Part shown: positions 6,735-12,822 of the stretch, one piece after another
How the letters are laid out: each line of letters starts with the position of its first letter
Position numbering within the stretch: the first letter of the stretch is position 1
NCBI GenBank assembly: GCA_004556875.1
Contig: SFFP01000034.1
Location: forward strand, 1-12,822
Direction: 5' to 3'
Origin: Ruminococcus flavefaciens
Lineage (GTDB): Bacteria; Bacillota_A; Clostridia; Oscillospirales; Ruminococcaceae
Length of the DNA stretch: 12,822 nt
Program-made: the position numbers and the translations under genes
The notes under the pieces: model-generated
Databases searched by the model: none
What the model was told of the DNA's origin: nothing
The model's input: only the letters and a program-made list of their open reading frames with translations

Positions 6735-6772
6735 AAGCCCGAAAGTCGATATTTGAAATGGCTTTCGGGCTT
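6735..6772. terminator. Bidirectional Rho-independent terminator
   Basis: An 11-bp perfect stem (AAGCCCGAAAG at 6735-6745 with CTTTCGGGCTT at 6762-6772) has a 16-base loop. On the minus strand it is followed by TTTCTATTA and lies 14 bases after the ECF gene stop. On the plus strand it is followed by GTTATTTATT and would end any transcript from the palindrome/micro-ORF region. Confidence 0.82.
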
Positions 6773-6786
6773 GTTATTTATTGCGT

Positions 6787-7416
6787 TTAAGAGTGAGACT
6801 TCTTTTCCGGTGCTTTTATGTATTTTGCCTGATAAAGAGCAGTACCAACTGCGCCTGTAACGACTGTGCAAACGATCATTTCAACGACGGCGTTCATACC
6901 GACGAAGCTTATAATGAATGGGATAATGCTCTTGCCTTTCATAAGTCCCTGAACATATTCTGTGTTTCCGAAAAGGAATACCAGAGACAGCATAAAGAAT
7001 GCTGTGTTCAAGAAGGCTGTACAAAGACCTGTGACGAAGCATGATATGCGGACATCGGATATCTTGGCGATAAACTGGAAAATAAGTCCTGCAAGGAATC
7101 CGTCCAGCAGACGAGGTACAAAGCGCTGAATGAAAGCGAAAGGAAGATTGATATCTACCAGTATAGCTCCCATACCGCTCGGGATACCGATTCCGAAGCA
7201 CTGCAAAAAGCTGAATATGCCAAAGACACCGCCTATGATCGCACCGCCTATTGGACCGAGCGTGATCGCTGCTATTGCTATCGGGATGATGTTCAGCGTG
7301 ATTACAAGCGGGCCTACAGGTATTGAACCTATGGGCGTAAATGAGAATACCGCAATGATCGCCGTCAGCAAGCCGAGCATGACTATAGTCTTGACGTCAA
7401 ACTTGAATTTCTGCAT
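6787..7416 (-). CDS. ECF transporter S component (vitamin-binding membrane subunit)
   Basis: 209 residues from the ATG at 7416, chosen because AAGGAGGA (7425-7432) sits at the right distance. A longer in-frame start adds 21 residues that lie in the leader and lack such a site. The protein is very hydrophobic with about six membrane segments. It has the glycine-rich pattern of S components, including GPLVITLNIIPIAIAAITLG and GPIGGAIIGGVFGIFSF, a PRLLDGFLAGLIF segment, and a later LNTAFFMLSLVFLFGN segment. S components bind a vitamin and dock on a shared EcfT/EcfA1A2 energising module encoded elsewhere. The pattern resembles the pantothenate (PanT) or hydroxymethylpyrimidine (HmpT) type, but the ligand cannot be fixed from sequence. 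Pantothenate would suit an operon neighbour that uses phosphopantetheine; this is only suggestive, since the gene has its own promoter and terminator. Confidence 0.85.
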   Translation of the reverse strand: MQKFKFDVKTIVMLGLLTAIIAVFSFTPIGSIPVGPLVITLNIIPIAIAAITLGPIGGAIIGGVFGIFSFLQCFGIGIPSGMGAILVDINLPFAFIQRFVPRLLDGFLAGLIFQFIAKISDVRISCFVTGLCTAFLNTAFFMLSLVFLFGNTEYVQGLMKGKSIIPFIISFVGMNAVVEMIVCTVVTGAVGTALYQAKYIKAPEKKSHS

Positions 7417-7469
7417 TGTTAAAATCCTCCTTGTTACTACTCCCATAAGGGATATAATACAATATATAT

Positions 7470-7498
7470 ATAATATCACTTTTTGTAAATTTTGTAAA
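7470..7498 (-). promoter_or_regulatory. Sigma-A promoter of the ECF S-component gene
   Basis: Minus-strand TTTACA (7493-7498), a 17-base spacer, then TATTAT (7470-7475); each box differs from consensus by one base. The predicted start near 7463 leaves a leader of about 46 bases, too short for a vitamin-sensing riboswitch. Confidence 0.65.
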
Positions 7499-7788
7499 GT
7501 ATCAATTTACAGAAAAATGTTAACAACTTATTATTAAATAGTACATATGTTACAAATATAACTTTTATATGAATTTAATCTGCTCAAATAAAATACTATC
7601 AGTATATTTCGCGATGGCGATTGTTAAGAAATTTTTGACAGGGGTCACCTGAATTTGCACAAGTAGTTGACCCGTTTTTTGGTGCATTTTGTTGAACTTG
7701 CTATTGAATTTCCAGAAAAAAAGCTGTTAAACATCAAGATACACAAATATTCGTTAAATTTTTCTAAATTTTAGTAAGTGTTAAAATA
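7499..7788. other. AT-rich divergent intergenic region
   Basis: No reading frame with a ribosome binding site is seen here. The region separates the minus-strand ECF gene from the plus-strand adhesin gene. Its one distinct element is the hairpin at 7642-7680, which is richer in GC than its surroundings and is described separately. Confidence 0.5.
7642..7680 (+). terminator. Terminator-like hairpin or remnant of an insertion-element end
   Basis: GGGTCA (7642-7647) pairs with TGACCC (7668-7673), with a 20-base loop and then G plus six T residues on the plus strand. The shape fits a weak Rho-independent terminator, but no plus-strand gene precedes it. The flanking TTGACA/GGGGTCACCTG and GTTGACCC could instead be a relic end of a mobile element. 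Neither reading is secure. Confidence 0.35.
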
Positions 7789-7817
7789 TTGCAATTTGTA
7801 TATCAGTATGTTATAAT
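7789..7817 (+). promoter_or_regulatory. Strong sigma-A promoter of the adhesin gene
   Basis: TTGCAA (7789-7794), a 17-base spacer, then a perfect TATAAT (7812-7817) with TG one base upstream (extended -10). Transcription should begin near 7824, giving a leader of about 90 bases. Confidence 0.8.
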
Positions 7818-7868
7818 TAAAGTGCAAAAATCTGTAAGTATATCATGATGCGGACAAGCAGAAGGGTA

Positions 7869-7889
7869 ATTTTACGGGGATTGTAAAAT
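7869..7889 (+). other. Small hairpin in the adhesin 5' leader
   Basis: ATTTTAC (7869-7875) pairs perfectly with GTAAAAT (7883-7889) around a GGGGATT loop, 12 bases before the AAAGGA ribosome binding site. It could modulate translation or mRNA stability. The G-rich loop in an AT-rich stem is the only notable point. Confidence 0.3.
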
Positions 7890-7917
7890 AATACTATGTA
7901 GAAAGGATGGAATGACC

Positions 7918-8031
7918 ATGAAAAAATCTTTGGGGAAAAGATTGATAAGTGGCGTTACCTCGGGACTTCTGGCGGTCACCTATGCCCTGCCGAACAGTCT
8001 TCCTGCCGGCTCGAATTTTTACGCGGCCGCT
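7918..8031 (+). other. Signal peptide of the adhesin
   Basis: Residues 1-38: a basic start (MKKSLGKR), a hydrophobic core (LISGVTSGLLAVTYAL), then a polar stretch ending in YAAA before Glu39. The cleavage site is estimated as after Ala38, and a slightly earlier site is possible. It directs Sec export. Confidence 0.7.
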
Positions 8032-11000
8032 GAGGGGAAAACGCCAAACCCAAAGTATGGTAAGGATTATGCTGTTGAAGATATCCTCAGCGAATATTCT
8101 TACTTTATCCAGAATGATGCCAACATCGGCAATCATACGGTCGGTTCGGTAGCCATAGGCGGTACCGGACAGATCGATCATTTCGGCGACGGTTCGGTTG
8201 CGCCTTCGTTTATCGGCAATATCGAAAAGAGCGGAAACTACCAAGCAGAGGCTAATTTCCTTAAAGGCTTCGGCGAAGATCTTTGGAAGCAGTACGAAGG
8301 ACAGCCTGTATACTATCACGAGCTCAACGAATCATTATCATATCTCGCAGGCGAAGGTTCGAAATTCCAGAAGATAGAGAACGATTACATCGATTTCGAT
8401 GATGCATTCGCCAAGATCTCCGCATGGTCGGAAGCTAAGAAAAACGCTCCCGATGCATACAGACTTACATCGGACGCACTTGAGGACAGAGAACTTTGGT
8501 ACGGCAACAATATCAAGGTGCTGAATATCGATTTTGACAGTATGCCGTCAAATATCGTGATACCAAAGGAGCTGTTCGAGGAGGCAGAGATCATCTCGCT
8601 GAACGGCGATATAAGAAAGATCGCGACCGGCGGATATACCATCACTGTTGAGGATATCGACAAGGCTTCTCTTACATTCGACGGCAACTCAGAGGACGGC
8701 TTCAAGCCTGTTCAGTTCGGCGGCGTTGATTCGGGAAGAAATACAACAGCTTTCCACGTTCTCGGAGATAATGACATAACTCAGAATGGTCAGATAAATC
8801 TTGATCTTGGTCTTAACCTTGTATGGAATTTCCCTGATTCATCTGAAGTAAACTTCAAGTTCGGCGGCGGTCATGTTGTTGCCCCTAAGGGTGCTTACAG
8901 CAACGGCGGCGGAAACTGCGAGGGAAGCGTTATCGCAAAGAGCGTAGCTTTCACAAAGGCTGAGATACACTTCTATCCTTATAATTCCTTCAGCAAGAAG
9001 ACATCTGAGCTTACTTTCTCGAAGATAAAGGATACAACTGAGATCGCCGAGACTACAGCTGACGGCTACAGCGTTAAGAACGCAGGCGAAAAGGTCATCG
9101 GCGCACACATGGTCCTGACTCTTGATACTCCGGATAACGAAAGCGATACTCTTAAAGGAGTTATGTCAAACCTCGACGGCAGATCAGTTGAAAACGGCAA
9201 GCCTGTTATCAGCGCTTCTGCTATCAAGTGGATCACAACTGATACAGATATCACTTTCAAGGGGCTTCCCGACGGTAAGTATATCCTCAGCGAAGAGTCA
9301 GCAGCTGACGGCTGCCAGCCTATCAAGCCTACAGTTATCACTGTAAGTGAGGGCAAGGTAACTTCTGATAATGTAACAGGAGTTATCGCAAAGGATAAGA
9401 CTGACACAGAGACAGCTTCGATCACAGCTATCGATGAAGTCTATACAGCATTTATCCGTAAGACAAGACAGGTAGCAGACGGAATTGATACACCTGTTGC
9501 AGGCGCTGTTCTCAGACTTACAGGTGTTGACGAGTTCAATCAGCCGATCAATATGTCTTCTGTAGCTGCAAAGGACGTACAGTACTTCACAGAAAACGGT
9601 CACGGCATTCAGCTTGGTGAACTCAATCACGAGCTTGCGGCATACAAGCTTACATCTAACAATATTGAAAACATCGCAGCAGATAAATCAGCTTCATACG
9701 ATTTCACATCAACAGGTTCTGCGGTAGCTTTCACAGGACTTCCGGCAGGTACATACACTGTTGAAGAGGTTTCAGCTCCGCTTGGACTTCTTACATCAGG
9801 TCCGAAAACTTTCGTCATCTCAAAGGACGAAAACGGAAGACTTGCTATGACAAGCGGCAAGGACGCAAGCGCTTCACAGGACGTTGTAACTCTTTACGAC
9901 AACGATCAGGCCATTAAAATAAGTAAGGCTGATATCGGCGGCAAGATCGTAGAGGGCGCAGAGTTCGAGCTTTCAAGAACCGATAACGAGTCACTTGCAA
10001 ATGTTTCTGTTGCAGCTGAGAATGACGAAGCTGAAAACAGAATAAAGATACTCAGCGATGCTGCTGACACAGACAGTGATGAGTACAATGACAAGGCTGT
10101 TGAGATAAAGCTCAATGGCACACAGTCATTTACGATCAGCGGCAGCACAATGAATCATGTAAGCGTAAACGGTACAGCTGTCAACAGCAGCAGTGCACAG
10201 AACACTTATACATATAAGGGCAGCGCTTCCGACAAGCTTGTTGTAAGCGGAATGTATGAGGGTACTTACGTGATAAAGCTTGACGACGGAACAGAATTTG
10301 CTGTTCATTGTGATAAAGCAAACAAGAGCGTTACAGAGATAAATACTCTCTCAAAACCAAAGACATCTGATGACAAAAAGGATCTCAATGACAATACAGC
10401 TATCCTTTCATCAGATAACAAGACAATTTCCTTCAAGGGCGGCGCTGTTGATATCGCAAGCCTTGAAAACGGTGAATACGTTCTCAAGGAAACAGCAGCT
10501 CCTAACGGATACACAAAGGTCGAGTCAACATTCATATTTGATGTTAAAGACGGTGTCGTTACATTAAAGAGCGCTGACACAACAGGATTTACTGTTAAGG
10601 AAGGAAACAATATCGTTATCACAGACAGTGTTTCTGAGCTTAGCCTTTATAAATATTACGGCTCGGTAGGAAACACAACTCCTGAGGGCACAGAAAAGGG
10701 CGCTGACATGAAGTTCACTTTCGTGAAGGCTTCCGCTGACAAGGCTGTACAGGAGATAGCAGGTGCCGATACTATTAAGGAAGGCGAATCTGCAAAGTGG
10801 AATTCAAAGGACGCAAATCCTAAGAAGTTCATCGGTCTTATGGACGGTGAATATCTCCTCGAAGAGGAAAAAGCTCCCGATGGTTATCAGGCTGCAGAGC
10901 CAAAGACAATAATCATCAAGGACGGTACTATTTTAAATGATGGTACAACAGAGTACCTTCTCAATACAAAGAAGGGTACTATCACACTCGACAAGAGAGC

Positions 11001-12822
11001 ACTCGGCGGTGAATACATTCCTGAGGGCGATGTTGAGTTCACTATCAAGCCAAACGGCAGCGGTGCAACACTCAAGGGCGTAAGCATCAACGGAAGCGAT
11101 GACCTCGGCGATGTTGCAGAGTATAAGTTCAACGGTCTTACATCTACATTCAAGGGACTCAAGGACGGCGATTATATCCTCGTTGAGGATACAGCACCTG
11201 CAGGCTACTCGGTAGTGTCTGAATTCAAGTTCACTATCAAGGGCGGCAAGGTAGAAAATGTAGAGAGTGCCACAAACGGCAGATCCTACAAGGACGAAAA
11301 GGGCAACATCGTAGTTGAGGATGCTCCTATCGTTAAGCTCAGCAAGGAATCACTTGGCGGAACTCCAATTCCTGAGAGCGCAGGCAAGGCTGAGTTCACA
11401 CTTATCGCAAACGATGAGGGTGCAACACTTCAGGGCGTTAAGATCAACGGCAATGAAGTTACAGAAGATACAAATGAGACAAAGTTCAGCGGCAATGCAG
11501 TTGACTTTGAATATCTCAAGGCAGGCAAGTATACTCTCGTAGAGGATACAGCTCCTACAGGCTACTCTGTAGTTTCAAGCTTTACATTCACAGTTGATGA
11601 AAAGGGCAAGGTAACAGAAGTTTCATCAGCAACAAACGGAAGATCTTATAAAGATGAGAAGGGCAGCATCGTAGTTGAAGATGCTCCTATCATCAAGATC
11701 GACAAGAAGGAAGTTGGCGGAACTCCTATCCCTGAGGAATCAGGCAAGGCTAAGTTCAAGCTAACTGCTGAAGACGCTGACAAGACACTTGAAGGCGTTA
11801 AGGTAAACGGCGGTGAGGCTCTCGGCGAGGGCGTTAAGGAAGTCGAGTTCGACGGAAACAACGCAGAGCTTGAGTATCTCCCTGACGGAAAGTACAGCCT
11901 TGAAGAGACAGCAGCTCCTGACGGCTATACAACAATAACAACTTTCACATTTGAGATCGACAACGGCGTTGTAAAGAATTCATCTGTTGTAACAGACGGA
12001 GACAAGAAGGTATCTGAGGACGGAAAGACGATTGAGGTCTTTGATACAAAGTCTGTTATAAAGATAGACAAGCAGGCACTTGGCGGAACACCAATTCCTG
12101 AGAGTGCAGGCAAGGCAAAGTTCACACTTATCGCTAATGACGAGGGTGCAACTCTCCAGGGCGTTAAGGTAAACGGCAGTGCAATTGAAGAAGATACTGA
12201 TTTCGTAGAGTTTGACGGCAACAATGCTGATTTTGAGTTCCTTAAGGACGGCAGCTATACTCTCAGAGAGGATACAGCTCCTGCAGGCTACTCGGTAGTT
12301 ACAGACTTTACATTCACAGTTGAAAACGGTATCGTTACAAAGAGCGATGCAGTTACAACAGGCAGAACTTCAGTAGCTCCTGACGGAAAGACCATCGTAG
12401 TTGAAGACGCTCCTATTATAAAGCTTAATAAGGAAGCAGTCGGCGGAACCCCTATCCCTGAGGAAGCAGGTAAGGCTACATTCAAGCTCACATCTGTTGA
12501 TAAGACTCTCGAGGGTGTAAAGATCAACGGTGACGATGCGATCGGTGAGGGCGTTAAGGAAGTCGTGTTCGACGGAAATGACGTTCAGTTTGAATATCTC
12601 CCTGACGGAAAGTACAGCCTTGAAGAAACAGCTGCTCCTGACGGATACACAACAGTTACAACATTCACATTCGATATAGTTGATGGTGTTGTAAGAAACG
12701 TAAAGACAGCAACAGACGGTGACGCAAAGGTATCAGAGGACGGAACAGTTCTCGAAGTATTCGACACAAAGTCAGTTATCACAATTGATAAGAAGGCTCT
12801 TGGCGGAGAAGAAATACCTGCA
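7918..12822 (+). CDS. Very large secreted adhesin: choice-of-anchor-A-like domain plus tandem Cna-B (SpaA-type) domains (partial, 3' end outside window)
   Basis: One uninterrupted frame of 1635 codons runs to the window end without a stop. The ATG at 7918 (MKKSLGKR) is preferred, 10 bases after AAAGGA (7902-7907); an in-frame ATG at 7912 adds two residues. Layout: a signal peptide (1 to about 38), a choice-of-anchor-A-like region (about 49-356), then Cna-B-like domains starting near 9007, 9439, 9910, 10636, 10975, 11329, 11689, 12055, 12415 and 12775. Each shows a strand with Lys (such as IKIDK), a Glu before TAAPDGY or DTAPAGY, and a closing Asp/Asn (VEDAP, VFDTKS, LLNTK), the triad that forms Lys-Asp/Asn isopeptide bonds in SpaA/CnaB folds. 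In the ninth domain these are Lys1505, Glu1570 and Asp1616. A stalk on the cell surface is likely. The wall anchor (LPxTG or other) is not visible. Confidence 0.92.
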   Translation, partial: MKKSLGKRLISGVTSGLLAVTYALPNSLPAGSNFYAAAEGKTPNPKYGKDYAVEDILSEYSYFIQNDANIGNHTVGSVAIGGTGQIDHFGDGSVAPSFIGNIEKSGNYQAEANFLKGFGEDLWKQYEGQPVYYHELNESLSYLAGEGSKFQKIENDYIDFDDAFAKISAWSEAKKNAPDAYRLTSDALEDRELWYGNNIKVLNIDFDSMPSNIVIPKELFEEAEIISLNGDIRKIATGGYTITVEDIDKASLTFDGNSEDGFKPVQFGGVDSGRNTTAFHVLGDNDITQNGQINLDLGLNLVWNFPDSSEVNFKFGGGHVVAPKGAYSNGGGNCEGSVIAKSVAFTKAEIHFYPYNSFSKKTSELTFSKIKDTTEIAETTADGYSVKNAGEKVIGAHMVLTLDTPDNESDTLKGVMSNLDGRSVENGKPVISASAIKWITTDTDITFKGLPDGKYILSEESAADGCQPIKPTVITVSEGKVTSDNVTGVIAKDKTDTETASITAIDEVYTAFIRKTRQVADGIDTPVAGAVLRLTGVDEFNQPINMSSVAAKDVQYFTENGHGIQLGELNHELAAYKLTSNNIENIAADKSASYDFTSTGSAVAFTGLPAGTYTVEEVSAPLGLLTSGPKTFVISKDENGRLAMTSGKDASASQDVVTLYDNDQAIKISKADIGGKIVEGAEFELSRTDNESLANVSVAAENDEAENRIKILSDAADTDSDEYNDKAVEIKLNGTQSFTISGSTMNHVSVNGTAVNSSSAQNTYTYKGSASDKLVVSGMYEGTYVIKLDDGTEFAVHCDKANKSVTEINTLSKPKTSDDKKDLNDNTAILSSDNKTISFKGGAVDIASLENGEYVLKETAAPNGYTKVESTFIFDVKDGVVTLKSADTTGFTVKEGNNIVITDSVSELSLYKYYGSVGNTTPEGTEKGADMKFTFVKASADKAVQEIAGADTIKEGESAKWNSKDANPKKFIGLMDGEYLLEEEKAPDGYQAAEPKTIIIKDGTILNDGTTEYLLNTKKGTITLDKRALGGEYIPEGDVEFTIKPNGSGATLKGVSINGSDDLGDVAEYKFNGLTSTFKGLKDGDYILVEDTAPAGYSVVSEFKFTIKGGKVENVESATNGRSYKDEKGNIVVEDAPIVKLSKESLGGTPIPESAGKAEFTLIANDEGATLQGVKINGNEVTEDTNETKFSGNAVDFEYLKAGKYTLVEDTAPTGYSVVSSFTFTVDEKGKVTEVSSATNGRSYKDEKGSIVVEDAPIIKIDKKEVGGTPIPEESGKAKFKLTAEDADKTLEGVKVNGGEALGEGVKEVEFDGNNAELEYLPDGKYSLEETAAPDGYTTITTFTFEIDNGVVKNSSVVTDGDKKVSEDGKTIEVFDTKSVIKIDKQALGGTPIPESAGKAKFTLIANDEGATLQGVKVNGSAIEEDTDFVEFDGNNADFEFLKDGSYTLREDTAPAGYSVVTDFTFTVENGIVTKSDAVTTGRTSVAPDGKTIVVEDAPIIKLNKEAVGGTPIPEEAGKATFKLTSVDKTLEGVKINGDDAIGEGVKEVVFDGNDVQFEYLPDGKYSLEETAAPDGYTTVTTFTFDIVDGVVRNVKTATDGDAKVSEDGTVLEVFDTKSVITIDKKALGGEEIPA
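8062..8985 (+). other. Choice-of-anchor-A-like N-terminal domain of the adhesin
   Basis: Residues about 49-356. An early GSVAIGGTGQI strand and the late run LVWNFPDSSEVNF, GGGHVVAPKGAYSNGG, NCEGSVIAKS and EIHFYPYN match the WNFP, G-x-hAP-x-A, G-x-hIAKS and HFxP pattern known for choice-of-anchor A domains. These occur at the tip of Gram-positive and other surface proteins with varied anchors. It is probably the exposed, ligand-contacting end of the stalk (inference). Confidence 0.7.
9910..10635 (+). other. Enlarged Cna-B-like domain with a long insertion
   Basis: The third Cna-B-like unit spans about 242 residues, against about 120 for its neighbours. It opens with IKISKADIGG, and its EYVLKETAAPNGY motif and closing IVITDSV come very late. 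Between them lies an inserted block that includes TQSFTISGSTMNHVSVNGTA, a Ser/Asn/Thr-rich stretch and a charged SKPKTSDDKKDLND linker. The insertion may be an additional beta-rich subdomain. Its fold is not recognised. Confidence 0.5.
11329..12054 (+). repeat. Two-domain Cna-B tandem repeat, copy 1
   Basis: A 726-base unit coding for one type-A domain (TPIPESAGKA... DTAPTGYSVV... VVEDAP) and one type-B domain (TPIPEESGKA... ETAAPDGYTT... VFDTKS). It is followed directly by a second copy of the same A-B order. Nucleotide identity with copy 2 is visibly high in the second half, for example around GAGGGCGTTAAGGAAGTCG. Confidence 0.75.
12055..12774 (+). repeat. Two-domain Cna-B tandem repeat, copy 2
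   Basis: A 720-base unit with the same A-B order as copy 1. Its type-B half lacks two codons in the first third compared with copy 1. A further unit begins at 12775 (VITIDKKALGGEEIP) and is cut by the window edge, so the array continues. Confidence 0.75.

Noticed and set aside
6678..7044. Plus-strand open frames overlapping the terminator and the end of the ECF gene
   Set aside because: One reads through the 11-bp terminator stem, the other is antisense to the ECF gene, and neither has a ribosome binding site.
7417..7470. Vitamin riboswitch in front of the ECF gene
   Set aside because: The predicted leader is only about 46 bases and no known aptamer motif is visible.
7417..7479. A 21-residue N-terminal extension of the ECF S component
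   Set aside because: AAGGAGGA at 7425-7432 sits correctly for the ATG at 7416, and the extension would begin at or before the predicted transcription start.
7130..7537. Plus-strand open frame of 135 codons opposite the ECF gene
   Set aside because: It is antisense to a clear membrane transporter gene, its translation shows no family features, and no promoter or ribosome binding site supports it.
7894..12782. Many open frames of 65-140 codons on the minus strand across the adhesin region
   Set aside because: They are shadows of the single plus-strand frame that stays open to the window end. Their translations are low-complexity Ser/Val/Leu-rich, they lack consistent ribosome binding sites, and they recur because the adhesin domains repeat.
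10975..12822. CRISPR array or non-coding tandem repeat
   Set aside because: The periodicity of about 360 and 720 bases is in frame, continuous with coding sequence, and matches protein domains.

Overview
The window reads as a piece of chromosome from a low-to-mid GC gut Firmicute, most likely a Ruminococcus-like Oscillospiraceae or Lachnospiraceae. The basis is strong GGAGG-type ribosome binding sites, sigma-A promoters with 17-bp spacers, an ECF vitamin transporter subunit, and a very large secreted adhesin made of Cna-B domains. The taxon is an inference; there is no rRNA or other phylogenetic marker here.

Left part (1-6276, minus strand): one tightly packed operon read right to left from a good promoter at 6248-6276. 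In transcription order it encodes a malonyl-type acyltransferase, an acyl carrier protein, a crotonase-family enzyme, a hotdog thioesterase, a small protein that looks like a degenerate crotonase, a second crotonase-family enzyme, a 3-hydroxyacyl-CoA dehydrogenase-type reductase, a FabF-like ketosynthase with intact Cys-His-His, and a MIF-family tautomerase that runs off the left edge. Most junctions overlap or are separated by a few bases. Together these provide loading, carrier, condensation, keto-reduction, dehydration and release. That is a complete set of discrete activities for an acyl or polyketide product, but the reduction and dehydration steps are taken by beta-oxidation-type folds instead of FabG and FabZ. 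The product is unknown.

Middle (6277-7788): an AT-rich intergenic stretch with a perfect 24-bp palindrome (6562-6585), a possible plus-strand micro-ORF behind a very strong ribosome binding site, and a bidirectional terminator (6735-6772). It also carries a minus-strand gene for an ECF transporter S component (6787-7416) with its own promoter, then a non-coding region with one terminator-like or insertion-end-like hairpin (7642-7680).

Right part (7789-12822, plus strand): a strong promoter drives a single open frame that stays open to the end of the window (1635 codons, no stop). It encodes a signal peptide, a choice-of-anchor-A-like domain, and at least nine and a half Cna-B/SpaA-type domains. 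Most of these show the Lys, Glu and Asp/Asn needed for an intramolecular isopeptide bond. The last five domains are highly similar, and the final four complete ones form two copies of a two-domain unit of about 720 bp. The wall-anchoring end lies outside the window.
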